NCBI GenBank assembly: GCA_002887195.1
Contig: PJAB01000099.1
Coordinates: forward strand, 1-43,266
Length of the DNA: 43,266 nt
Reading direction: 5' to 3'
Origin: Chrysochromulina parva
Taxonomy: Eukaryota > Haptophyta > Prymnesiales > Chrysochromulinaceae
In this document: positions 34,801 through 42,426 of the stretch, one piece after another
How positions within the stretch are numbered: the stretch's first letter is position 1
How the letters are laid out: each line of letters begins with the position of its first letter
Notes under the pieces: model-generated
What the model was told of the DNA's origin: nothing
Seen by the model: the letters and a program-made list of their open reading frames with translations, nothing else
Database searches by the model: none
Position numbers and translations under genes: made by a program

Positions 34801-35068
34801 GTTGCTCGAGCTAGGCGCGCAAGTGGAGGATCGGTACCATGGGCGTGAGAGTTTTCTGCGTCGGCCGACCAACTACGGTGGCGATGATGCCTCCGCCGTC
34901 TACGCCAATCATCTGTATTCGGAAACCTCGTGCAATGAGGGGCGAACGTGCTTCAACAACGAGGCGCGGCGCGACCTTCTGCCAGGCGAAGAGGAGAGGC
35001 TCATCGCCGCCGCCTCTAGCTACGGGGCTGCCCTCGCAGCAGCAGCAGCAGCCGGCCGAAACCCGTGA
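28820..35068 (+). CDS. large RING/RBR-like probable E3 ubiquitin ligase (twelve exons)
   Basis: 1681 residues from exons 28820-30123, 30211-30296, 30401-30845, 30956-31346, 31517-32045, 32187-32649, 32748-32856, 33039-33290, 33380-33552, 33646-33970 and 34100-35068 (eleven if counted so; the 30124-30210 piece may be retained as a twelfth). All phases match. The C-terminal third has a RING-like set (TCGNCWDDV from Cys 1219, LCSGRCGFIFCRSCA, then QCRGLQCDGCRAP) and a RING2-like set (RCPFCQTPVIHTNACDHMQC, then RCRKHFCRGC). Cys 1570, in N-A-C-D-H-M, sits where parkin-type RBR ligases carry the catalytic cysteine. The 1200-residue N-terminal part is not recognised but repeats a module 'L-x-x-G-G-F-x-x-F/Y' (30559, 31146, 32246) and 'F-A-F-V-Y-P'. 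An Ala/Gly/Ser-rich insert is at 31590-31715. Coiled coils precede the RING. Confidence 0.75.
30124..30210 (+). other. intron or retained repeat in the RBR-like gene
   Basis: 87 nt, GT-AG, phase 2. It begins GTACACGGCGCCGGAGGG and the exon after it begins GTACACGTCGCCGGAAGG. The length is a multiple of three and has no stop, so it can also be translated, adding 29 residues. The end (GCATGCAAGTGCTCACC then CCCCACAG) recurs in the intron at 31347-31516. Confidence 0.6.
30297..30400 (+). other. intron in the RBR-like gene without the repeat
   Basis: Donor GCGG|GTGAGC, acceptor GCCGCAG|GCGCC, phase 1, 104 nt. It contains an in-frame stop and shows no exon copy or tandem unit, so it may be an older intron. 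Confidence 0.8.
30846..30955 (+). other. intron with TGATGGCCTC-type repeats
   Basis: Donor GGAGC|GTATGC, acceptor CATCAG|GTACGA, phase 2, 110 nt. The second half reads TGGATGGCCTCTGATGGCCT and then TGACGGCCTCC before the acceptor. Splicing joins YGA to YELDPARP. Confidence 0.8.
31347..31516 (+). other. intron containing a duplicated acceptor-plus-exon segment
   Basis: Donor GTCAAC|GTGGGC, acceptor CCCACAG|GTACGC, phase 0, 170 nt. An earlier acceptor at 31440 with the same following sequence is out of frame with the rest, so the second acceptor is the one that keeps the frame. Confidence 0.75.
31408..31561 (+). repeat. 76-78-bp tandem duplication of a 3' splice site and exon start
   Basis: Two units (31408-31485 and 31486-31561) begin GTGCTCACCACGGCGCCCTC, run through CCCCACAG|GTACGCAG, and end in the exon sequence for HLLYRFVL. 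They differ only by a 2-nt indel near the pyrimidine tract. The first is inside the intron, the second is the real exon start. Confidence 0.92.
32046..32186 (+). other. intron with about ten TGATGGCCTC-type units
   Basis: Donor CCCCACAG|GTGCGA, acceptor CCCCTCAG|GTCCGG, phase 1, 141 nt. Units alternate CGATGGCCTC and TGATGGCCTC. The sequences around the two splice sites resemble each other. Splicing gives RIPTGPALEEA. Confidence 0.88.
32650..32747 (+). other. intron that starts with a copy of the following exon
   Basis: Donor TTAGCAG|GTACGA, acceptor TCGGCAG|GTACGA, phase 2, 98 nt. Intron 32681-32699 is gaccgtctgcgctcttaca and exon 32776-32794 is gaccgcctgcgctcttaca. The rest is TGATTGCATC units. 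Confidence 0.9.
32857..33038 (+). other. intron with two diverged copies of the following exon start
   Basis: Donor GGCAAC|GTGCGC, acceptor CATCAG|GTGCGC, phase 0, 182 nt. One copy begins at the donor; the other is at 32942-32975 and shares GCGCGCGGCTGCTCG with the exon. TGATTGCATC and TGATGACGTC units fill the rest. Confidence 0.88.
33291..33379 (+). other. intron with exon copy and TTGATGGCCTC units
   Basis: Donor GAGGCG|GTAATC, acceptor CATCAG|GTAATC, phase 0, 89 nt. Intron start GTAATCACAGCTCGAGC, exon start GTAATCAAGCTGGAGGC. Confidence 0.88.
33553..33645 (+). other. intron with TGATGGCCTC units
   Basis: Donor AAGAC|GTACGA, acceptor CATCAG|GTATCA, phase 2, 93 nt. Nearly all of it is GATGGCCTCT/GATGGCCACC-type units. 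It falls between the two parts of the RING-like zinc-binding region (SCAAKT and YQLLGRR). Confidence 0.88.
33971..34099 (+). other. intron with exon copy and TGATTGCGTC units
   Basis: Donor GTGTCG|GTGCGT, acceptor ATCACAG|GTGCGC, phase 0, 129 nt. Intron start GTGCGTGAGTGCGAGGACC, exon start GTGCGCCAGTGCGATGGCC. TGATTGCGTC is repeated three times, then GCTGAGTGCT units. Confidence 0.9.
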
Positions 35069-35820
35069 CGAAACCCTACCCCACAGCCCCCAACCCCACC
35101 GCCCCCCGGCGCTGGATCAGGACACTGCCAGGATGGGGTGAGACCAGCACGGTGGGACCAGGCGGGATGGCTGGGGGCGCACATAGCCCCAGGACTGATG
35201 CGGCTCTAACCTCTATAGCCGTGGTTTCCTTCCTCACAAATTTCGTGGGTCCGGGTTAGAAACGCGCAGCGCGACACGCCGAGAGAGCACACTCACATAA
35301 ACAGTACTGTTCTGTACCACTTCCACGTTGACGTTCCAGGCATGTGCTCGGCGTTGCGGTTGTTCACACATGAGCCTTGTGAGCGCTCACCGGCGCGCGG
35401 CGGAAATGTGACGGGCGCCGGTCGTGCTCTTGCCTAGCTCTTGCCGGTGTCGGTGGCCTCTGAGAGTCGCCGGCCGCGAGTGCCGTAGCCGACGCGAGGG
35501 TTGGCCGGGGGTCGGGGGGTCCCGCGGTAACGCGGTAACGCGGTAACGCGGTAGTAACGCGGTAGCTGCTTGCGCGCGCGCCGCGCCGGCGTCCGTGAAG
35601 TCGGACCGTTGCCGTCGTCGTTGATCTCGTCCGCGTGAGTGTGAAGCGCGTGTGTCTAGGCTCCCCCTGCGTTGTCTACCTGGTAAATAGGCATCGGGGG
35701 GAGCCGGGAACACACACGGGCGCTGTACCATTTTTGGTTGAACTACTATACCGGAACTGAAAAGGGGATCGCCGTTACACAATTTTTCCGCTCCCTGTGA
35801 GCAGCGCGGGCGTGTCGGCC
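35069..35820. promoter_or_regulatory. intergenic region upstream of the TPR gene
   Basis: About 750 bases. AACAGTACTGTT (35300-35311) is a perfect 12-bp palindrome with a GTAC core like those upstream of other genes here. CGCGGTAA is repeated in tandem at 35523-35565. Around 35735-35785 the sequence is AT-richer, fitting a transcription start. No gene is seen. Confidence 0.45.
35523..35565 (+). repeat. 8-bp tandem repeat (CGCGGTAA, about five units)
   Basis: Four to five near-identical copies of CGCGGTAA, with one unit lengthened by three bases. Noncoding, upstream of the TPR gene. Confidence 0.9.
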
Positions 35821-38800
35821 ATGACCTCGTCAGAAGACGACCGGCTGCTCGATGCTGTCGACATCACCGAGCTGCTCGATGCTAGTGTGACAGAGCACTG
35901 GATGGCTGTGAAAGAGGTTCAAAAGTACCTTGACGAGGCCGGCGACAAAGCCATCCGTCAAATGCACCGAAACTGTGCCACGTTGAGCACGTTCTGGGAC
36001 CACTCGCTCGCGTACCAAAATGGAATGACCATGACACTCTGCCAGTTCTGGCGCATCGCCGCCATTGTAGGCTTGACACAGCTTGCCACCCTTGCGGAGC
36101 TCTCTCGTGATGTCAACCCTGTGCCCACAGGCCGCAAAAAGCCAGCGCCGCCGCCTCTGCGTAAGCTGAGTGTTGCGGACCTCGCGCTTGGCTTGGCGAA
36201 GATTGCGTCCACGCGCACGACGTGCGTGCAGGTGGCCGTCCAATATGGCAGAGATCGCATGTTTACCGGGATTCCTGTAAACTCACTCGCGGAGCGACTC
36301 GCTGTGCTTGTCGGAGCAATCAATAAAGAGGTTGGCCGTCTCATCGATGCCGGCGAGCCATTGGACGTGCCTGGGCAGCTCTACTCTGACTCTACGGGGT
36401 TCCGTGCCACGGAGCTCTTTAGAAAGAAGTATGCCCGTGGCGTGAAGCGCGTGTTGGCTGCCATGTGCGACGACGCCGGCACTGCGCCGCTCTTTGCTGT
36501 CCGCAAGATCCTGCTCATCGTGGAATCTTTGAGTCCAAACCTCTCCTCGAAACGAGTCATCGGCACGGCTGCAATCGCTGCTCAAGCATTGGCCACCGCC
36601 GCACCTCGGCCTCCCGCAAAATGCGAGGTCCTTGAGCTCATGTGTCTCGGCAATCAAGTGTCCGCTTTCTCCTCAGCGAGCCGTATGCGCGTCACCGCGG
36701 ATGAGGTCCTCGAGGCGTTTGCTCGGTTTGCGTGCGGTGCTCGACCAGACGTGGACAGGGTGGCTGCCATAGAGGGTGTGTGGAGGCCCTTTTTGTCGAG
36801 CGAACCGAGTGCAGCACTCGCCCAAGATACGCTCCTCTCCTTTTTGCAGCCAGCGGCGGGGACATCAAGTGACCTGCGGCTTCTACTGCGCAATTCGTTC
36901 CTCCATTATGCATCCTTTGGATGGCACAACGACGCATCAAGTGTGGCACAGATGGAGATGCGCCACGCCTCCTGGCGTGCAATTAAGACGCAGCTCGGCC
37001 TACAGAGTGGCATCGACTCGATAGACGATGCAGCTTTCTACGCTTGCGCTGTCGGAGGAGTGACCTCTCTTGCAGATGATGCCAAGGATACGCCCGCCGT
37101 GCTCGAGGAGCACGGCTTGCTGTCTGCACTCAGAATGCTTGGTGCTCGCTCGGTGCTTGCGAGCAAGCTTGATGAGTTCACCGACGACATTCACGAAACT
37201 TCGAAGCCTTCTATTGCGAGCGGAACCGCCGCATCACCACCTCCTCCAGCTCCACCGTCCCCGATCAAGTCGGGAACCCAAACGCAGGGCATGAGGTCGC
37301 CCTCTCCGCCTGCAGAGGAAGAGGAGGAGGAGGTGACGGGTGGGGATGCCTCGGAGATCGCTCGGCTCGTCGACGAGGTAATCATGTCCCACTTGAGCGC
37401 ACTTACTTCTCGTCTCGGCCTCAAGACGGTGCGCTCCAATGCCCGGGACCGTATGCCATCAGTCGATGTATGCAATGTCGCCGCCATGATGCTGCAACAG
37501 CATCCGGAGTCGCTCAGTATCATCTTCCAAGCTTATGCTGAGCCACTCGCACCTCGAGAGGCCACTTACACTGGCAGTCTTGCAGCGGATGCCGACTTTT
37601 ATCCAGGCTTCGCTAGAGATGGCGATGCCCTTTCCAAACAAGATGTCACGTGGCAGCACGCGCTCGAGGCCGAGTTACGCGGAGTGGGGCCTCACGCGCT
37701 CAAAAATCTCATCGTGGATTTTGCGCTCGCCGAGTCGCTCCGTTGCGATGCAGCTACGGCCTCGCAATTTGCTTCACAGATGGGTGGGCGGCCCCTCTCG
37801 TTGGTTCAATTAATTGCTGTGCTACTTCGAATGGCGCAACACGGAGCGAAAGCCATAATGACACGCCAAAGCTTCGAGGAGGATGGGGTCCCCTCCGTCA
37901 AGGAGAGCGGCAACTGGACTGGGCTATACTCGCCATCGACTCCCTCAACGTCCCACACCTCCACAGCAATGGAGGTGGACCAGTCCGACAACGAGTCCGA
38001 GGTCTCAAGTAAGGGTATCGGGGGTGAACTTGGCCACAGCGCCGAGCGCACAGCGAGCTTTCTTGAGTCTGCTATCGTCAATCGGCCTGCCCACATCGCA
38101 CTGGACCAGGTTCTCGTGCACGTGGTGACTAAGGTACTACTCCTCGAGCAACCAGTCTCCGTTCGCTGTCGGCTTCTCTGTATGGGTCGGCGGCTCAGCG
38201 CAGTTTCGGTGCTCCTCCCTCTCCCACCCCGGCCACTTCTTATGCCCTCTTCTGGCATGGAGGGCTTGCGTCTTTCGCAAGAGCAGTTAGCGCGTCGCCT
38301 ACACGCTCTCATCGCCCTGGCCGACCTAGACGACGTTCGGTTGTGGGGTCCGGCTGTATCCGCCGCGGCCCAAGCAACTCCTCCCATGGGCGGGGACGGA
38401 GACGTCTCCAGCAGGCCGTCAAGTGCGCCGACGACGTCGAACTACGCTGCCACAGCATCCAGGTCCATTATCAATGTTTCCGCGGCTCGAATGTCGGCTA
38501 CGCCATCGCCCCTGACTGCTGTGATGGCGCCATACTACACGCCATCACTGCCGGCACGACGCCCTCGAGCGCTTCTCAGGACTACCGTTGCTCTATCTGC
38601 TTCCGCGTCCGACATGCCCGTGTCGCAAGCGCCCATGTTAAATGCCTCTGAGGCAGCGGGTACTCCTGGCTATCCCTCGTTGCTGCGGCCTCCATCTTGG
38701 CGAAGCCCCCCGACTGGGTATGCCAACGTGGCCGGCATGTCAGTCACCACAAGCGTTCCCAGCGGGGTTGCGGGCAACGTTTTCACCGCCACCATCGCGC

Positions 38801-39681
38801 GAACGCTCACCAACACCGACGCGGCCACGTCAGTGCCGGTTGAGGCTACGCGTCTCTTATTTCAGAAGCTCGAGGCTCCTCCTCTGCCTGCAGAGGTTGC
38901 AAGGCTTGTGCACGAGGCGTCGCTCTACTCTGCAGACGGCGATTTGGGCCGGGCTCTCGCTGCCCTGCACTGTGCTCGAGTCCTCTTGCTTAAGTCATCC
39001 CCTCAGTACGGACAGCTCTCAAAGTCGTCCTCAATGGCTTCCATCAGCACTTCCACACTACCAGACTTTGAGCCACCGTACTACCCTCCAAGGGTGGCCA
39101 TTTTCTTCGAGCTTTCGATGGCGAGAGCATGCTCTGCGTGTAGGCAACTTGCCCGCGCCCTCCACCACGCAGGTTCTGCATTCTTCATTGCGATTCTGCT
39201 GGAACCAGGCGACGTTCTCTGTCATGCTGAGATTGCATGCTGCCTGGGCTCGATCTGCTGCGAGCTTCGGCGATATGCGGTGGCGGGTGCTCTCTTCGCC
39301 CGTGCGCTTGAAGGCCGAGCGAGTCATGGATGCCCGGCACTGCTACTCGCCGAAGCACTCAACAACCTCGCGGTCTGCACCTCAGCGACGGGTGATATCC
39401 CCACGGCAGTGCAGCTCTACCGTGATTGCCACAAGCTAATGATACTCGAGGTGCAACCAGGTCACGAGTCAGTAGCTCGAGTTCTACATAATCTGAGCCG
39501 ACAGCTCAGGATGTCTGGGGCTTCCTTGACCAATCGGCCACCAGTTAACCTTCGTGGCCCCTTGCTAGCGCCACCAGTCCTCGCATTCCAATTGCCGAGG
39601 CCTCCACCCGGAAAGAAAGGCAAAAAGGGTGGCAAGAAGGGCGGAGGAAAGAAAGGCAAAGGCGGGAAGAAGAAGAAGTAG
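35821..39681 (+). CDS. large TPR-repeat protein with Lys/Gly tail, possibly flagellar
   Basis: 1286 residues from ATG 35821; no intron is needed. The N-terminal 450 residues are helical with paired segments (CQFWRIAAIVGLTQLATLAE, LSVADLALGLAKIASTRTTC, RVTADEVLEAFARFACGARP) that resemble degenerate EF-hand-like or helical modules seen in protist axonemal proteins. The middle is Ser/Thr/Pro-rich with an acidic run (EEEEEEVTGGD). Residues from about 1040 form TPR helices: SLYSADGDLGRALAALHCAR, RQLARALHHAGSAFFIAILL, RRYAVAGALFARALEGRA, ALNNLAVCTSATGDIPTAVQ. The end is GKKGKKGGKKGGGKKGKGG, a tail common on algal axonemal or RNA-binding proteins. I do not recognise the family; a scaffold role is likely, flagellar location is a guess. 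Confidence 0.75.
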   Translation: MTSSEDDRLLDAVDITELLDASVTEHWMAVKEVQKYLDEAGDKAIRQMHRNCATLSTFWDHSLAYQNGMTMTLCQFWRIAAIVGLTQLATLAELSRDVNPVPTGRKKPAPPPLRKLSVADLALGLAKIASTRTTCVQVAVQYGRDRMFTGIPVNSLAERLAVLVGAINKEVGRLIDAGEPLDVPGQLYSDSTGFRATELFRKKYARGVKRVLAAMCDDAGTAPLFAVRKILLIVESLSPNLSSKRVIGTAAIAAQALATAAPRPPAKCEVLELMCLGNQVSAFSSASRMRVTADEVLEAFARFACGARPDVDRVAAIEGVWRPFLSSEPSAALAQDTLLSFLQPAAGTSSDLRLLLRNSFLHYASFGWHNDASSVAQMEMRHASWRAIKTQLGLQSGIDSIDDAAFYACAVGGVTSLADDAKDTPAVLEEHGLLSALRMLGARSVLASKLDEFTDDIHETSKPSIASGTAASPPPPAPPSPIKSGTQTQGMRSPSPPAEEEEEEVTGGDASEIARLVDEVIMSHLSALTSRLGLKTVRSNARDRMPSVDVCNVAAMMLQQHPESLSIIFQAYAEPLAPREATYTGSLAADADFYPGFARDGDALSKQDVTWQHALEAELRGVGPHALKNLIVDFALAESLRCDAATASQFASQMGGRPLSLVQLIAVLLRMAQHGAKAIMTRQSFEEDGVPSVKESGNWTGLYSPSTPSTSHTSTAMEVDQSDNESEVSSKGIGGELGHSAERTASFLESAIVNRPAHIALDQVLVHVVTKVLLLEQPVSVRCRLLCMGRRLSAVSVLLPLPPRPLLMPSSGMEGLRLSQEQLARRLHALIALADLDDVRLWGPAVSAAAQATPPMGGDGDVSSRPSSAPTTSNYAATASRSIINVSAARMSATPSPLTAVMAPYYTPSLPARRPRALLRTTVALSASASDMPVSQAPMLNASEAAGTPGYPSLLRPPSWRSPPTGYANVAGMSVTTSVPSGVAGNVFTATIARTLTNTDAATSVPVEATRLLFQKLEAPPLPAEVARLVHEASLYSADGDLGRALAALHCARVLLLKSSPQYGQLSKSSSMASISTSTLPDFEPPYYPPRVAIFFELSMARACSACRQLARALHHAGSAFFIAILLEPGDVLCHAEIACCLGSICCELRRYAVAGALFARALEGRASHGCPALLLAEALNNLAVCTSATGDIPTAVQLYRDCHKLMILEVQPGHESVARVLHNLSRQLRMSGASLTNRPPVNLRGPLLAPPVLAFQLPRPPPGKKGKKGGKKGGGKKGKGGKKKK

Positions 39682-39735
39682 AAGAAGTAGAAGTATCGGA
39701 ACGGAAGAAGTTGAAGAAGTTGAAGTAATGAAGTC
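39655..39735 (+). repeat. purine-rich GAAGAAGTA/TGAAGAAGT repeats spanning the stop codon
   Basis: The last codons, the stop TAG and about 50 bases of 3' UTR form one purine-only style tract of aagaagtag and gaagaagttg units. The stop codon itself belongs to a unit, so repeat length change would move the end of the protein. Confidence 0.8.
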
Positions 39736-39864
39736 GGAAGTCAATATTGTAGGTTCGATCCAGACGTCATCGTATCATGCATCGTATTTAAATACCATAC
39801 GATTCGATTCTTATTCGATTACCGAAGCGGCGCGGCACGGCGCCGTTGTGGCATGTGGGTCTCT

Positions 39865-42426
39865 CTACGCAAGGTACAAAATGACGCAACTCGCATTATC
39901 TGTCCCGCCACTCCCTTCAGCGCGGGCCACCACCATCTCCGCCACCTCGCCCGCACTCGGTGCCGGCGAGCGTGAGGTCGCCCGTGCCTCTGCAACCAAG
40001 CAGGCCACGCGCTCGGCGCCCTCGCTGGCGCCACCGACGCCATCAAACGGCCCCCACACGCCGTCGGAACCGAGCAAGATAAAGGCGTGGCGTGAGTCGA
40101 GCCGCAGCGTGGTCACATCGGCTGTGTCGCAAATACCGGCGTCGGCCCACTGCGAGCCACCAAGGGCACGGGGCACAGCGACCAGCCAGTTGCCCTCCGG
40201 ACAGTCCACGGCGACGCGCATCACGCCTCCGCGGCCGCATGCCACGTCGCCGCCGCCCTCTCGAATACGCTCGATCTCGGCTTCGTCACTCGCGCTATGG
40301 TCCTTGGTCGCAAAGGCCACTGTGCATGGAGCGCCATCAGGCGTCGCGTGCGCAGCTAGCAGGGCTCGCGAGTCGCCAACGTTGAGAAATTGGCAGCGCC
40401 CGTCATCCGAGGCGAGCACCACCGTCGCGGTGCTGCCGTCCTGATGTCCCGTGCGTCGATAGCTCTCACATGTAGCGCGCCAGGCGACTGCGAGGGGAGA
40501 TGGCTCACCGCGGCTCAGTGCTTCTTTGACAGCGGCGGGCAGCGTGGCGGCGGCGTGCGCGGAAGCCCGCGGCCCTCGATGGCCGTCAAAGACGCCGGCG
40601 AGCGTGAAGCGTGTGGAAGAAGCGGAGCCCGGAGGCGTCACCTCGAGCGTCGTCAGTATCGTGGTGTCCTCCTGTGTCGAACGGCCGCCGATGATGGAGG
40701 CGGCACCCGCGGCCACGACAATGGGCGACGCAGCGGTACCCGTGGCCGCAGGCGAGCGGTCGGGGGCCGAGGCGCCGCCAGATGCAAGCATGCTCTCGAG
40801 CGTCTCCACCGCTTCCGTGGGCAAAGGGCACTCGTCCCCCGTCTCGACGCCGCAGTCCCTCTCGAACGTGAGAAGGACTACATCCTTGCCGCCGCGGCTG
40901 CGCGCGCTTATGAGGGCGCTGATTTGCTCGACGGAGGCACGACGCACCGGCGTGTGCTCGATGCGTACGAGACGATCGCCTATGCGGAGCGCCTCACGCG
41001 CCGCGGCAGAGGCGAGCCCGTCCACGAAGCCGTCGAGCGTCACTCCACCCGCGCGCAGCTCGCCAAGGAGAAGGCCGAGCGGAGGCTGCAGGCGCACGCT
41101 CAGAGCGATCGGGTGCTCCTCGACCGCCCAAGCTGGCAACACACACCCGTCGGGTTCGAACCCCTCGAGCTGTACATTGAGTGCGCTGGGCGAGAAGAAG
41201 AGCTTCGCCTCCTTGCCAGAGGCGGACGCCCCGGAGTTGGTGGCGCCGCCGGCCGCGTTGCCCGACAGGCACGGATGGGTCAGAAGTGCGTCGATCGACG
41301 GCCGGCGTGCCGCCTCCGAGACCAGCATGGCCCGAAGCATAGCCAGCAAGCTCGCGTCGCCTGCGGGCAGCGCGTCGAGCGAGGCGCTTAGCAGAGGATC
41401 GAGTGCGGTCTCGCCCAGCCCGATGCGCAGCCATGCGTCGAGGTCGTGCCCAGATCGCTCGAGCTGCTCACGAAACCGCGTCAGCCCCAAGGCACCCTTG
41501 GTGTCGTCGACAGCGCTCCCTGCGCCCAACACCGCACCATCGGTGGGTGCGCGCAGCAGCGGCCAACACAGCTTCAGGAGCGTGATGGCGATCGAGTAGA
41601 CGTCGAAGGCCCACGGGTGCAACGGGTCCACAAATTTCTCAGGCGCCGCGTACTCCGGCGTGCAAGGCGAGCGGCTCGCGTCGTACCCCAAGCATGCGCT
41701 TGCCCGTTCGAGCGCAGGGCAGCCCTCGAGTTGCGCGCAGGAGCCCATGTCGATCAGGCGCAGTGAGGTGCCATCCACGAGCACGTTCTCGGGTTTGATG
41801 TCACGGTGAACGAAGCCGATCTCGTGCAGAGCGCTCGCGGCCTCGAGCAGCTGACGCAGCACATCGCGCGGCGTGAGCCCGGTCGCTGCCTGCAGGCCCT
41901 TCGCGTCACCTCCAAAATCGGCGAGCGACCGAGCTACGCCGTCCGGTCTGCCCACGCGCTGCCAGAGCAGCCAGCGCTCGCCATCGCGCTCCACCTCCCC
42001 GAGGTACTTGGCGAAGAGGGCACCGTACCGGTCGGGGGGCACCTCCGCTGCGAGGCGCGTGTTGACCACGGCCTCCACCTCGAGGTACGTGACGGCCTGC
42101 GCATCGGCACCCTCGTGGCTGGCACGCGCTTCCGCTCTCTTGGCGACCGCATCGATCACAGCGTCTCCGACGATGGCGCTGGCGGCATGCACAGTCCCAT
42201 ATTGGCCGTAAGCGAGCTGCGCACCGATCGTAGCACGCAGAGATGTGATGCGTGGAGCAACGGACATCGCGACGTTCCCACGAGGAGCAAATGCCGTACC
42301 AATCGTAGCACGCACGTGTGGCGCTAGTCGTTGCGAAACGGACAGCGCGATGTTCCCACGGGGTACCACAGAAAGGCCGTGCGCCACGCCGCTCAGAAAG
42401 AGCACGAGGGCCGTGAGATGCATCAT
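39865..42426 (-). CDS. STN7/STN8-like protein kinase - PDZ - PP2C phosphatase fusion, probably plastid-targeted
   Basis: 853 residues from the ATG pair at 42426/42423 (a further ATG is at 42498). MHLTALVLFLSGVAHG is a signal peptide; the next 50 residues lack acidic residues and fit the transit part of a bipartite plastid leader. Kinase: LAYGQYGTVHAA loop, Lys 96, HRDIKPENVLVDG (207-219), DMG in place of DFG (226-228), YAAPE (259-263). WLLWQRVG, FDVYSIAITLLKLCWPLL and FREQLERSGHDLDAWLRI match thylakoid STN7/STN8 kinases. PDZ: about 442-524 (PPLGLLLGELRAGGVTLDGF, LRIGDRLVRIEH). PP2C: about 576-853 with GRSTQED, GVFDGHRG, DGSTATVV, NVGDSRALL, VPRALGGSQ, LLGSDGVWG and GTDNASC, all metal ligands present. 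It would both add and remove phosphates, perhaps on light-harvesting proteins. Confidence 0.88.
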   Translation of the reverse strand: MMHLTALVLFLSGVAHGLSVVPRGNIALSVSQRLAPHVRATIGTAFAPRGNVAMSVAPRITSLRATIGAQLAYGQYGTVHAASAIVGDAVIDAVAKRAEARASHEGADAQAVTYLEVEAVVNTRLAAEVPPDRYGALFAKYLGEVERDGERWLLWQRVGRPDGVARSLADFGGDAKGLQAATGLTPRDVLRQLLEAASALHEIGFVHRDIKPENVLVDGTSLRLIDMGSCAQLEGCPALERASACLGYDASRSPCTPEYAAPEKFVDPLHPWAFDVYSIAITLLKLCWPLLRAPTDGAVLGAGSAVDDTKGALGLTRFREQLERSGHDLDAWLRIGLGETALDPLLSASLDALPAGDASLLAMLRAMLVSEAARRPSIDALLTHPCLSGNAAGGATNSGASASGKEAKLFFSPSALNVQLEGFEPDGCVLPAWAVEEHPIALSVRLQPPLGLLLGELRAGGVTLDGFVDGLASAAAREALRIGDRLVRIEHTPVRRASVEQISALISARSRGGKDVVLLTFERDCGVETGDECPLPTEAVETLESMLASGGASAPDRSPAATGTAASPIVVAAGAASIIGGRSTQEDTTILTTLEVTPPGSASSTRFTLAGVFDGHRGPRASAHAAATLPAAVKEALSRGEPSPLAVAWRATCESYRRTGHQDGSTATVVLASDDGRCQFLNVGDSRALLAAHATPDGAPCTVAFATKDHSASDEAEIERIREGGGDVACGRGGVMRVAVDCPEGNWLVAVPRALGGSQWADAGICDTADVTTLRLDSRHAFILLGSDGVWGPFDGVGGASEGAERVACLVAEARATSRSPAPSAGEVAEMVVARAEGSGGTDNASCVILYLA
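42223..42363 (-). repeat. duplicated leader segment in the kinase-phosphatase gene
   Basis: The transit-type leader contains PRGNIALSVSQRL...RATIG and, 26 residues on, PRGNVAMSVAPRI...RATIG. The matching DNA is also similar, so the leader grew by a tandem duplication of about 78 bp. Confidence 0.8.

Noticed and set aside
39745..39760. GGTTCGATCC, similar to the T-loop of a tRNA
   Set aside because: No acceptor stem, D arm or anticodon arm could be formed around it.
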